In this document: positions 11,601 to 21,960 of the stretch, one piece after another
How positions within the stretch are numbered: position 1 is the first letter of the stretch
Layout: the number at the start of each line of letters is the position of its first letter
Assembly: GCA_013399115.1 (NCBI GenBank)
Contig: VXAA01003352.1
Span: forward strand, 86,632-150,631
Length of the DNA stretch: 64,000 nt
From: Anseranas semipalmata
Taxonomy: Eukaryota; Chordata; Aves; Anseriformes; Anseranatidae
Direction of reading: 5' to 3'
The notes under the pieces: generated by a model
The model's database searches: none
Told to the model about the DNA's origin: nothing
The model's input: only the letters and a program-made list of their open reading frames with translations
Made by a program: the position numbers and the translations under genes

Positions 11601-13515
11601 TAGGCAGAAGTCTTCAAAACACGCATGGCCATTGTTTGTCTGCATCCTGGCTTAGGCTTTGAGAGAGTATTTGCTTTTTTTTTTTCAAGAAAACAGGTAT
11701 ATTGGCAAAGAAAATGACTGTAATTAGCCCAAATTGTAAGGCAATATGTATGCATGTGTATTTTTTTAAGACCTTGTACCAATTGTCTGTATTATCTAGC
11801 CAGATGGAGGCCTGATAGTTGTGAAGACAAATGCTTTCATCCTGATTGCTACTTACAGAGTGGGCATGTATCCCAGCGTGTGTGTGGAAGCTGTGGAGAA
11901 ACTCGGTAAGAGAAATGCATATATCTATGTGCCTGCATGTTGGTGTTTCACTGACTAGCTCTGCTCTTCCAAACAGCTTCAAAAATCAATCTGACAATCT
12001 ACCAAATCCTGAAAACCTTGGAAGCTGAATACAGACATGGCTTATTGCTGCATGGCTAAACCCTCTCCAGGCATCACATCCCACTGTGCTCCAAAGCCTC
12101 CTTGGGTATGAACAGTTTGCAGAACTCTCTCTTGCCTTGGCCTTTGTGGCACAAGTTTTCTGTTAGTTACCCTTAAACGCAATGGGACCTGACAGTCATG
12201 TTTCATTGGCCTCACACAACTAATGCTGACCCAGTGTCTTCAGCACACATCCTTTGAGCATCATCTTTGATACTCCGATTCACAGTCCACTTCTGCAAAG
12301 ACATGTGAGCTCTCTAAGGGTTTCAAACTTTCTTTCTCTGCTTAGTCACCTTTCTTACATGTGAATCTTGAGACATCATGAAGCTTAGTTTCCTCTCTCA
12401 TATTTTGTCTCACAGTTACAAAGCACCTCTTCTCTAACAAAAGTGCCCATTTCCTTCCTTCTTCTGCCAAAGTTTCCTTTGTGTGTCCCCTTAAGTTCCT
12501 CTCTCTTGGGTTCAGTGTTTTAAAGACTTAGTGTTAACATCTCTTTGTTCCCCATTTGAGAAAACAGGGGAAAAACCCAGCCTTTTGCAGACAAGCTGCA
12601 GAATCCTGATAGCATCTCAAATGTAGTTTTCTCTTTGTGTAGAGGTGCTGGCAAGGATTAAACCAGGGAGATAAATAACAGAGTTACACATCTTATTGCA
12701 GTACTAATATGGTGGCTATATCAAGGATACAGTCATTTTATCACATCATCCAGATGGATAAAATGCACAAGAGCAGATTCCCACAGTAGCCCTGATTTTC
12801 AGTGTAGAGACAGAGGTATTTCTAAGGAATATTTTTTAGACCAACAAGCTCCATCTTAACCTATGGATATGCCCGTCTCCTTTCACTGAATAGGAATGAA
12901 ATTCTAGACCCATTTTGCTCCTAGCATTTGTTCCTCATTTAGGTGCCTACAAGTAAGTGGAATTAATTTGTGTTCTGGGAACTCAGCTATTTAGTCTGGA
13001 ATGAGCTATAAGACTGTCAGTAATAAATTCTTCATCAAACCTTTTTCAAAAGGTTTTTATAATTCAAAAAGCTGTGATCAAGAGCAGTGTTCCTGAGTAA
13101 AGTCTAAAGTCAGCATTTTTTCCAGGGCCAGATTTCCAGTGGTTTTCACCAATGCGTATTTTTTGGAGTTCTTGCTGTTCTGGATGATTTCTATGTGAAA
13201 AGAAAACAAAATGGCATTAGCTTTTCTTTGCATCTTATGACAGATTTCTGCAAACGATTTAGGTAAAGTGGTCAGTGTTTATTCCGTAGAACAGATAATA
13301 CCTCATGAATATAGGTATTAGTATTTTAATGTACAGGTAGAAATACTGATGTCTGGTCTTTTGATTATAGTCTGAGATGGATCTGGACTTGAAAAAAAGC
13401 ATCTCCATTACAGCACTTCTGTGTATGATTTTTATCATTATTGATTTTTTTTTTTTTTTTGTATTTATTTCCTTGTGTTGTTATAGCGGACTACTTTAGA
13501 GAGAAAGGTAGCTGA
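8662..13515 (+). CDS. PFN4: Profilin-4 (complete, four coding exons)
   Basis: Profilin family; PFN4 is the testis-enriched member with weak or no actin binding, linked in the literature to phosphoinositides and sperm manchette and acrosome formation. Coding exons: 8662-8778 (39 codons), 10341-10478 (46), 11800-11905 (35 plus 1 nt) and 13487-13515 (2 nt plus 8 codons and TGA). All are joined in phase with GT-AG introns, giving 129 residues, the length of human PFN4. Exon 1 reads [19 protein letters not shown]; exon 2 has [19 protein letters not shown]; exon 3 has [19 protein letters not shown]; the end is DYFREKGS. These align along the whole human protein. A good acceptor (ttcttttcacag, ending 8649) precedes the ATG by 12 bases, so the first exon is non-coding. 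An ATG at 8578 in the same frame lies inside the intron and is ignored. The gene is head-to-head with FAM228. Confidence 0.97.
9692..9735. repeat. Decayed ancient amniote palindromic repeat
   Basis: 'cctcggctggtataaattg' followed by 'ccagctccactgacctgaa' resembles an old interspersed element I know from reptile and bird genomes, which pairs 'ctggtgtaaat' with 'ctccattgacttcaat'. A second copy is at 42264-42340. Family name not assigned. Confidence 0.5.
9737..9820 (-). repeat. Decayed L3/CR1-type ancient LINE 3' end
   Basis: 'agaagggatcactggatcat' then 'ctcatccaaccagctgtata' resembles the reverse-complemented 3' region of old amniote CR1/L3 LINEs. Strongly diverged. It directly adjoins the palindromic repeat on its left. 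Confidence 0.5.
10194..10222. repeat. (GTTT)n microsatellite
   Basis: About six GTTT units in PFN4 intron 2, ending 119 bp before the exon at 10341. Confidence 0.9.
11446..11465. repeat. Small perfect inverted repeat
   Basis: CTTACATG, a 4-nt loop, then CATGTAAG: an 8-bp stem in PFN4 intron 2. The 'catgtaaatact' motif is repeated in tandem just downstream (about 11480-11505), so this is probably decayed repeat sequence. Confidence 0.6.
13037..13056. repeat. Small perfect inverted repeat
   Basis: AAACCTTTT, 2-nt spacer, AAAAGGTTT: a 9-bp palindromic stem in PFN4 intron 3. No known function. Confidence 0.6.
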
Positions 13516-13964
13516 ATCAGCAGAAAACTTGAACTTCATCAAGCTCAGAAGGACTGTTCACTAGGAAAACAAGTATAGAAGTTTGATGCATTATCCAACT
13601 CCAGCAAGCACCTGCTCTTTTACCACACTCCAATTGCAGAGCGAAGACTGTTTCCCCATTTTTTTTTTCAAGAACTCTTGAAGGTTCACTGCTCTCAAGA
13701 GGACTACCCTACGCATGTATCATCTAAGTTTTTAATAGAATTGAGAGTGATGTCCTCAAGATTTGGTTTAAGATGTTTTCCTTAATCTTTCGTATGTTGT
13801 CTTTTAGCCTGTTTCCAGATAAGAAAATTATTAATCTCCCTAAGCAAAGTAACTTTGCTCATAGCATTTCTCTCAGCTATGCATAGCATCACAGACCCAA
13901 GAGACTAAGGAAATTGTTACATTAACAGATTTTCATATTGCCCTGTATGCCTTTAAATATTACA

Positions 13965-13970
13965 AATAAA
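13965..13970 (+). terminator. Candidate PFN4 poly(A) signal
   Basis: AATAAA 450 bp after the PFN4 stop. It is followed by a T-rich stretch and 'tgcactgtca', consistent with cleavage near 13985. The 3' UTR would be 13516 to about 13985. Confidence 0.55.
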
Positions 13971-13989
13971 ACACATTTTTCACGTCAGT

Positions 13990-16670
13990 TTGCACTGTCA
14001 TTGACGACTATAGAAACTTATTTTAATCTGTAGTGGATTACAAAATTCTGTGAGGAAGGGGGATGAGGGGCAATGTTACCATCAGGAGATAATCAGACTG
14101 TGTATACTGCAAGACATCAAAGAATCCACCTTTGGGTGAACTCATTACTGTATAGAGGACAACTGAGGCTCTGGCTATATCATCAGGTGTAGAGCAGGCT
14201 CAAGAAGACCAGGCCCCATGATCTTCTCCTCTGCAGAAACAAATAAGCCACTAGCTCTTGGAGTCATGTGAGAACAAAAGAATTTTTAGCTATATTTGTT
14301 TCTAAATAAGTTTAGTTTCAAATAAAAGTTTAAATGTCTGAATCCAAAAACATTAAATCAATAGGAAAAGAAATTTGCAGAAGAATCTCAGACATATGAA
14401 AAATTATACCATTTTTAAATGCTCTGAAATGTCAGTTTTATTCCCTGACAACTCCCAAATACCCAAGAGCTGGCAACTAGGATATGGACAAAGGCATAAT
14501 CTGACGCTTCTCCCATTGTGGGAAATGGCAAAGCTCAGCCAAGAGGTGAGATCAGGCAGCCGAAAACAGCAGGTGGAAATGCCGCGGGCTGACAGCCATG
14601 AGCCAGTAAACTTAGAATGCTGCGGTCTCAAAGGAACAAGAGCACATTAAAAGCCTCCTCAGATGGATCCGCAGCATGAGGGCTGTCACAGCTCAACGCG
14701 CCCTTAATGCAATGTAAGTAAATCCAGCCTGCGCTATTCAGAGTCCAGAAATCCAAGCAGTGGTTAAATGCTTTGCCAGGAAGCTACAAATACCCACATC
14801 CCGCAGATCAGTGCACCGCCAGCAGCGGGGTAAAAGCACCAGACCAAACCTCCCTGCGTGCTGGGGGTGGGTGTGAGATCTCTACCTTGTTCTCAAAGGG
14901 AAAAGCTCATTTCTGCCTCAAGCCGTGGAATAAACCAGGTCTGTGGGAAGAAATAATGGCGAAATGTACCAGTGCTTCTGACTCTGCTCATGTCTTTCCC
15001 TCCGAGTAAAACACAACCTCTTCCGATTCCACCCCTTGACTTGCTGGGGAATAGCCGAATGCAGAGCCTGGAGAACAGGAACTAGGACCAGACTCTGCTC
15101 CCAAGGACAGCCGGGCGCGTTGCCAGTGCAGAGAACCTATTCCCTTCTTTACAGGAAAAAGGTGGGTCACAAACCATGGTCAGGAACCACGTATCTTCTT
15201 AAAACTGTTGTTTGAGACCACTGCTGGCAGATCTGACAGCTTGAAGGTGTTGTGCTTGGAAACTTATTCTCAACTTGTGCATTTTTCTGTGCATTTGAAA
15301 GCACCATAGGTATTCATACCTTCACTACATTTTTTTTTTTTGGTGGGTCTGCTTCCAGCAACAAAGCATTCATACAAATGCAGTTTGGTGGACTGTTGGA
15401 AGAGGAACAAAAATGTCTTTAGCATGTGATTTTTACTTAACTAATTTTGAACAGATTAAGAGGGGAGAAGACCTGTTATGGGGTGGTATCTGGTGAGCTT
15501 CCCATAAAATTTTTGTGCTAATACAGAGAAATTCTGTGGGACCAGATTGAGTGGTTTAGCTGAAAACGACAAATAGCCAGCCAGTCTCAGAATGAAAAAC
15601 CTTAAAGTTATATTTTATGCAAATAACTGGTAGCAGTTGTTTGTTCACCATAAAACAGCCACAGAGCACCACCCCGTGGGGATTTACATTCCTGGGGTTT
15701 CAAGGTGTTTATCATTCTACATTTCCAGCCTTACAACAAATTACTAAGTATGCACTTAGTTTTCTTTTGTGCAGATACCATAATGCAAGTGATTTTACAG
15801 AGGGAATGGTGGTCAATCACACAATTCTGCTTCCTTGAAGAGGGCCTGGCTGGCAGCACACCCTGCACACATTTCTGGGCAGCAGACCTTTACGGCATTC
15901 ATATACTGCAAACTATAGGAAATAACACAGACTTTCCCATTGTGATTCTCTCTTCTCTTATGCTTCCACCCAGGGAAGATTGTGCCAGATTTGATTTTGC
16001 CCGGTGGAAAAGGGATTGACATCCCAGCCCATCTCAGCAAGTGCTGGTGGCAAAACCGAGGAGGCCAGAAACTGTGTCTGAGGAGTTACCTGAAAGGTTC
16101 TTGCAACAGTGGGAACCTTTCCAGGAGCGAATCAGGCACAAAGCAATCAGGAATCACCTGCTGAGGCAACAAACATAAACAGGAATTTTTCAAACCATTT
16201 GCTGTCTTTCACTCACACTAACTCACTGTGGTTCCTTTGTGTATCTTCCAAGATGCCATCTAAGGGCTGAATTATTTTATAGCAGCACTTATGTGACATT
16301 TCATGTGTCAAATACAGAACCTTTCTGCTGATGGTTTTAAAATCCCACTTGTGTCTACTATTTTAACGGCCTATGTGCCATTAAAAGGGGCATATGTGCC
16401 ATAAAAAGGGACAGATGAGCCCTAATCATGCAGTATGTCAAAAGCAAACGATGTATTTTTATTTGCTTGCTAACGTCTTTCTCTGGCAGCCCTCTGCTCT
16501 TTTACCTTCAAACTGTTTCACAGTTTGTGTTGTCCATCAGCACTCCAGTCCGTGGAGCCCTCTGCCTTTCAGAGGCATGGGAGTTTAGCCGTGGTTACTG
16601 ATTACTGAGATTTCTCACCTGCATGCAAGTGTGCCTGCATTCATGCTGTCTTGGCATTTTTTATTTTTTA
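13990..16670. other. PFN4-TP53I3 intergenic region and TP53I3 5' side
   Basis: No coding exon recognised. A non-coding TP53I3 first exon must lie here or further left, because the coding exon opens with a splice acceptor; 14.5-15.1 kb is the most GC-rich part but is not a clear CpG island. The (TGYCC)n repeat that makes human TP53I3 respond to p53 is not seen here. A two-copy imperfect tandem repeat is at 16369-16409. Confidence 0.5.
16369..16409. repeat. Two-copy imperfect tandem repeat (about 20 bp unit)
   Basis: 'gcctatgtgccattaaaagg' is followed directly by 'gcatatgtgccataaaaagg' with one extra g. It lies about 270 bp upstream of the TP53I3 coding exon. Confidence 0.8.
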
Positions 16671-16676
16671 GAGAAA

Positions 16677-19600
16677 ATGTTGGCAGCCTATTTTGATTGC
16701 CCAGGAGGCCCAGAAAATCTCTATGTGAAAGAAGTGATGAAACCACATCCAGGAGAAGGAGAAGTTTTTGTGAAGGTCTCCGCTAGTGCTCTGAATAGGG
16801 CTGATTTACTCCAGGTATGTGTATGTTACGCAGATTTATGCACCTGAAAACTACACCAACTTTTCAAGTCCCATTTGAAGTCTTGACAAATCAGAAGAGT
16901 TAAAAGAGATTTGGCCCGGTGAGCATTTGGATGGGAGACTTCAAAGGGCTTCACGGGGCTAAAAGAAGAGATGTCTCTTGATTCAGTAGGTAAATTTTTT
17001 TTGGTCATTGCAATTCTGGGACCATGATGATTCTGGGTGGCATGGAAAGGCAGCTGTCTTTCAAGAAAAGACGTAAAATCAAAGGTGCAGTCTTCCTGGA
17101 TGCTTAGACCATTCCCTGGGCATTTGAGATGAACATGAAATGCTCCCCTGGCTGAATTCTAGCTTGGGAAAATCACATTCTGTCAAATTGTTACAACTGA
17201 GCTTCCCTAATTTGAGTGGAAAGCTAAATTCTGCAACTGGAAGCCATCCTACCTCCCCAGTATGGATTGGTGTGGACAAAGGGGGCACATAACAAACCAA
17301 ATTTGCACACAGAGTTTTAAGAATAAAACATACTTACTAACGAAACAAGAAGTGTTGCCAAAGGATAGGAGATCCTTAAATCACTGAAACATTTACACAG
17401 TCCAAAATCAGGATTAAATAAAAAGGCATTTATGTAGGAGGCATGCAATTAAACTATTGCAGGTCATTACACTCATTGACATGTGTTTTTTCCTTCCTTA
17501 CCCTCTCTTTTGTTTTGTTTTAGAGGAGAGGGAAGTATCCTCCCCCCAAAGGAGCAAGTGATATTTTAGGCTTAGAAGCAGCTGGAAGAGTGGCTGGGCT
17601 TGGACCTGGCTGCAAGGGCCAGTGGAAGACTGGTGATGCAGTGATGGCTCTGCTCTCTGGAGGTGGCCAGGCAGAATACGTTACGGTACCCGAAGGCTAC
17701 CTGATGCCAATTCCAAATGATATGACTTTTATTCAGGCTGCAGCCATTCCCGAAGCCTGGTTAACAGCCTTTCAGCTGCTGCATTTTGTAGGTGAGAGGT
17801 GTATTTGCAAATCTGTCCCATCAAAACAGCTTGTCTTCATTTCTGTTATTAAATCCTGTTGCCTCCATCTGAATGCTGTTTGCCTTTGAAAAGCCTTTTC
17901 TCTGTCACTCCGTTCACACACCCTAAACTCTGAAATAACTAACATGCTCTGCAAACAACTGAAAACAAATCCTACTTCTAAAGATTTGTCTTCACTGAAA
18001 ACATGACCATATCATGAATTTTCCTCACAAACTGCCTGTGGAATTATAGTAGACAACATCTTTTTGTACCTTGCTTCACAGAAACATTCATTGTAGGTAA
18101 CATTCCCTCTGAGCTGATTTAAAAAAGACACAAGCTTACACTCTTTATTTTTAAAAGTTGCTACAGAGACACTACTACTAGCACTTTCCAGGGCTTTCCT
18201 CAGTTGACAGATATACTTCTATCCTTTTCAGCAGTAGTACTTAAAAGCAACAATAAAGAACATGAGTTACAAAGAAGTATCTTTCCTCACACATGCAGAC
18301 TTGATTGGAACACTGTTGCTTCTTGGGGGTCTGTGGCCAATTAGGATGATGTCTCCAGGACTATTAGGTGCCCCACTTCCAGTAGCAACCAGTAGAACAC
18401 AAATAAATGCATTAGGGCAAGGTGTAGATGGTAAGATGATAGGTAGAACTTGTCCTTAATGATAGCATTTCTGGCATTTCTCCACTGTTGAGTGTCTGAT
18501 ACTAACTCAGTGAATATTAACATTCACGAGTGTGTTTTCTGTTGGCGGCAATGGATGATCCCAGTGTGAAGAGGCTGGCTGCACTCACCCAGGCAGCTTT
18601 GTCTTGGAGGCACAGAACTGGACAGGACCCAGCTAAAGTCATTCCACTGAACTCAGTAAAATGGAGTCCTGTTTGTACACTGTGAGTTGTTCATTCTGGA
18701 TTCGTTTCTTTTATTAAGGATATGAAGATGTAAACAGAACCCACTGGGCAAGTCATCTCTTTCAGCTTTTGGTATTTTCATCTATTCAGTATTTGTCACC
18801 TTGATCATGTTTTACTCCAAAGACGATTCCAAAGAGGTAATCATTTCCCTTACGTCCTCTTTAGGTAAAATACAGAAGGGGGAGAGAGTGTTGATCCATG
18901 CTGGAGCTAGCGGGGTTGGTATGGCAGCCATTCAGCTGGTAAAACTGGCAAAAGCTATTCCCATCGTGACAGCAGGAACTCAGGAGAAACTCAAAGCAAC
19001 AGCAAACGTTGGAGCAGCTGCAGGGTTCAACTACAAAAATGAAGATTTTAGTGAAAAGGTCTTGACATTCACCCAAGGTAACAACCTCTGAGTGAAAGAC
19101 AAAGTTGAGGAAGAGTGTGTACCTCCTAAAGCATATGCACATACACTCAATTTCAACTGGGACTTTCCACCATCTTTTCAAAGAAACCCGTTTTGCAGAG
19201 AGGCACAATTGACTCTGCAAATTTTTCATGCTCCCTTTGGTGCTGGACAGGTTGGGAATCCAGTGGTATTGAATCTGCTTTATTATGGATAAGGCCTAAA
19301 CAGATTTTGATGAGAAAATGCTGAAAGTTTTATGCCTTCCTTTTCCCAGGAGTAAGCTCCTGGCCAATTTCCACACTGGGTTACTAAATTCTGCTCTGTT
19401 TCAATTCTATGCAGTGTTCTCTTCCCATCTTAAACTCACTTTTCAATACTGTAGACTACATTTCATCTCGCAAGTGATTTATTTCAGCTGGACTTGCAAA
19501 ATCAACTCCCAAGTTGGAACAGCAATTCTCTAACCAGGGGTGCATTTAGCAAGGAGGAAAGGTGTCACCTTAGTAAAGGAGAAGACAGTAATGATCCTGT

Positions 19601-21211
19601 TACCACAACTTCCTTTCCTGTTCAGCCCAAGAATGTATCTCTTTCGTTTAATCGGGCTGTTTTCTGCATGGGCTCCCTTTGGCTTTATGTTCATTTGGGG
19701 CATAAAAATTGTGCCAACATTATTGTTGCCTCCACAAGGAAGCGTAGCACTTGTTTTTGTGTCTGAATATGGGCACAAAACTCTTACAGTTCTCCTACAG
19801 TTAGAAAAAAATAGCTTTTCTAAGCATTTGAGACAGTTTATGACAGGGTCTCCATTTGCATATCTATAATGATTCAGTTTTGTGCCTGATGCTAGGATTC
19901 TTTACAAATTATTGTGCCAATTCCTAATTTCAGTAGAAGGATTTAAATAAGAATTGCAAGATTGATTCTGTACATACAGAGAACAAGGTTTTAGATTTGC
20001 CTGAAATTATCCTACCTTTACTGCAGCTCAACTATAATTGCTGAAATTTTTCTGTTTCTACTTGAGGTTCTGGAGTTGATATTATTTTGGATTGTGTTGG
20101 TGGCTCTTACTGGGAGAAGAATCTCAACTGTTTGAGTACTGATGGACGGTGGATTATTTATGGACTACTGAGTGGAGGTGATGTACATGGAGATTTGCTT
20201 GCAAGGCTGCTTTCCAAAAGAGGGAGCATCCATACAAGTCTATTAAGATCACGAGACAAGAAGGCAAGTAATGACTATCAACAGTGTATATAGTTTGATC
20301 TCAAAATCTGTGGTAGTTTTGAGAGCTTTCTTTTGATATCAGCACTAAAGCAGAATCTAATGTATTATTACCAACAAAAGCACCACCTTGAATTGTTATT
20401 ACATACTTTAGAAAACATTGCAAAATTAAGTCACATTTTCCCTTTTCTACTTGTATGAAATGCCTCCCTTTTGTAACTACTGCATCAGATGAATGATACC
20501 CGGGACTTTTTAATATACTTTATGAGTGCCACAAGTTAAAGGTTTGTTCTAAGAAGCAAAATTCAAGTGATCAGATGACTTGATCAAGTCTGGGGGAAGG
20601 AGAGAGAAAAACCTCTATTAGGTCACCTGCAGCCACACTTTTCAAAGTAGAGACCAAGTTTGATTCCACTTTATGTGGAAAATTCTCAGTTACTACAGTA
20701 AAAGATACCAGTGTACAACCCTAGGATAGATTTTGCCCATGATCCAATACATAATATTCTCAAGGACTTTTATTTGTTTGAGTTTTAAATGGTTTTGCAC
20801 TGAGCTTAGACAACCTGTTTTGGAGAAGCTCATTCCATTAAAATATAGTTCATCTGTAAGTTTTCTTCTCACTTGTAATTTATACCCTTCAGATGTTTGT
20901 ATGTCTGTCTTACTATGAAACATCTGAGAATTGTGCACATTTTGTATGCTGTGTTTGGAGTTAGTTCTGTGAATGAAATGGCTAGAAATAATCTTCAAAA
21001 TGCTTTCATTTTTTTTCTTCAGTATAAGGAACAGCTGGTGAAAGCCTTCACAGAAAACGTGCTGCCATATTTTAGCCAAGGAGCCTCCCCTCATCTCCAG
21101 CCGCTTGTTGACAGCGTTTACCCTCTGCACGAGATTGCAGAGGCACATAGGACCATGGAGGAAAACAAGAATATTGGCAAAATTGTCATCGAAATGCCTG
21201 TTTCATCTTAA
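16677..21211 (+). CDS. TP53I3: TP53I3 / PIG3, NADPH quinone oxidoreductase (complete, five coding exons)
   Basis: Cytosolic zinc-free medium-chain dehydrogenase/reductase of the zeta-crystallin type. It reduces ortho-quinones with NADPH, generates reactive oxygen species and is p53-induced in human cells. Exons: 16677-16814, 17524-17791, 18865-19077, 20067-20263 and 21023-21211; 1005 coding bases, 334 residues (human 332). It opens [20 protein letters not shown], close to human. Residues 136-155 carry the nucleotide-binding loop [13 protein letters not shown], with Ser151 as in human PIG3. [18 protein letters not shown] and [13 protein letters not shown] mark the C-terminal half. Introns are in phase and GT-AG, except the last: the donor at 20264 reads AAG|gcaagt, a GC-AG intron. 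Using the nearby gtaatg instead would give an immediate stop. The acceptor at 16670-16671, six bases before the ATG, shows that the 5' UTR is spliced. The gene lies tandem to PFN4 and SF3B6. Confidence 0.98.
16913..16940 (+). repeat. 5S rRNA-like fragment (possible AmnSINE1-type remnant)
   Basis: 'ggcccggtgagcatttgg' followed by 'atgggagact' matches the internal-promoter (box C) part of vertebrate 5S rRNA at 23 of 28 positions by my hand alignment. Only this part is recognisable, so it is not a working 5S gene. Ancient amniote SINEs with a 5S-derived head, such as AmnSINE1, are the likeliest source. It lies about 100 bp into TP53I3 intron 1. Confidence 0.5.
20264..21022 (+). other. TP53I3: TP53I3 last intron, GC-AG type
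   Basis: The donor is gcaagt after AAG and the acceptor is ttttttcttcag. Both flanks are fixed by protein similarity: SLLRSRDKK joins [18 protein letters not shown] is the strong consensus of natural GC donors. Confidence 0.9.
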
Positions 21212-21346
21212 AAAACGGCCTACTGTAGTTGTTCTGTGGGTTTTTACAAGCAGAGATTCCGCAATTTCTGCTTCCAAATCTGCAATGATTTATTGTGGAA
21301 GGACTCAAAACATGAGGGATAAAGCAAAGCCTCACAGGACACACTT

Positions 21347-21352
21347 AATAAA
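21347..21352 (+). terminator. TP53I3 poly(A) signal
   Basis: AATAAA 136 bp after the TP53I3 stop codon, giving a very short 3' UTR. The SF3B6 CpG island begins only about 130 bp further on. Confidence 0.75.
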
Positions 21353-21479
21353 AAGATTCATGTTGCAACTCCTGCACTGTGTCTTGCGTGCATAAGCAAA
21401 ACGCAAGAGAACACGTCTTTGCGCACGACACAAGCGCCATGCACCCATTTCCACCCCCAGCTCTGTTCACAGCACAGCG

Positions 21480-21960
21480 GGAGCTCAGGCCAGCTCCACC
21501 TGAGCAAAATGGCCGCCGCCTCCCCCGCTCCCCTCAGCCTGCGGGAGGCGGGGAGGTGGGCGGGGCCCACGCGGCTGCTAGCGGGGGATTGGACAGCGTC
21601 GCATCGCGTCGCTTCCCGCGCGCGGCGGGCCGCGCGGTGCAGCCTGGGATAGCATCCGGGTCCCCCGCTGAGGCGAGTGGCGGTGCCGGAGGACCGCGGG
21701 CCGCTCCCCGCCGCCTTCTCTCTCCCGGGCCGAAGCCCCCGCCCCGTCCGCCCGGCGCCATGGCGATGCAAGCGGCCAAGCGAGCCAACGTGAGTGCTGT
21801 CCCCTGCCCCGCGGCCCTCCGGAGCGGTGTGAGGCGAGGGGCGGCCCGAGGCCGAGAGCGGCCTGCGGCTCCTTCTGGCCCCGCGGCCCTGGGCGAGGGG
21901 GTCCGGCCCTGCAGGCCGCTTGGCAAAAACACGGAACGTTGATAGCTGTGGAGGGTAAAA
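21480..21960 (+). promoter_or_regulatory. SF3B6 CpG-island promoter
   Basis: Very CpG-dense, surrounding the first SF3B6 exon. Contains a YY1 site 'aaaatggccgcc' (21507-21518), a GC box 'gtgggcggggc' (21556-21566) and an inverted CCAAT box attgg (21588-21592). No TATA box. Typical of a housekeeping splicing-factor promoter. Confidence 0.88.

Noticed and set aside
16913..16940. 5S rRNA gene
   Set aside because: Only about 28 of 120 bases are recognisable, with five mismatches; the rest of the molecule is absent.
20693..21148. 151-codon minus-strand open frame
   Set aside because: Antisense to the TP53I3 last intron and last exon. No recognisable domain, and no conservation argument beyond the shadow of the real exon.
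21379..21942. 187-codon plus-strand frame across the SF3B6 island
   Set aside because: Spans promoter, first exon and intron 1 in a GC-rich, stop-poor context. The real SF3B6 exon (21760-21789) is fixed by protein match and splice donor.
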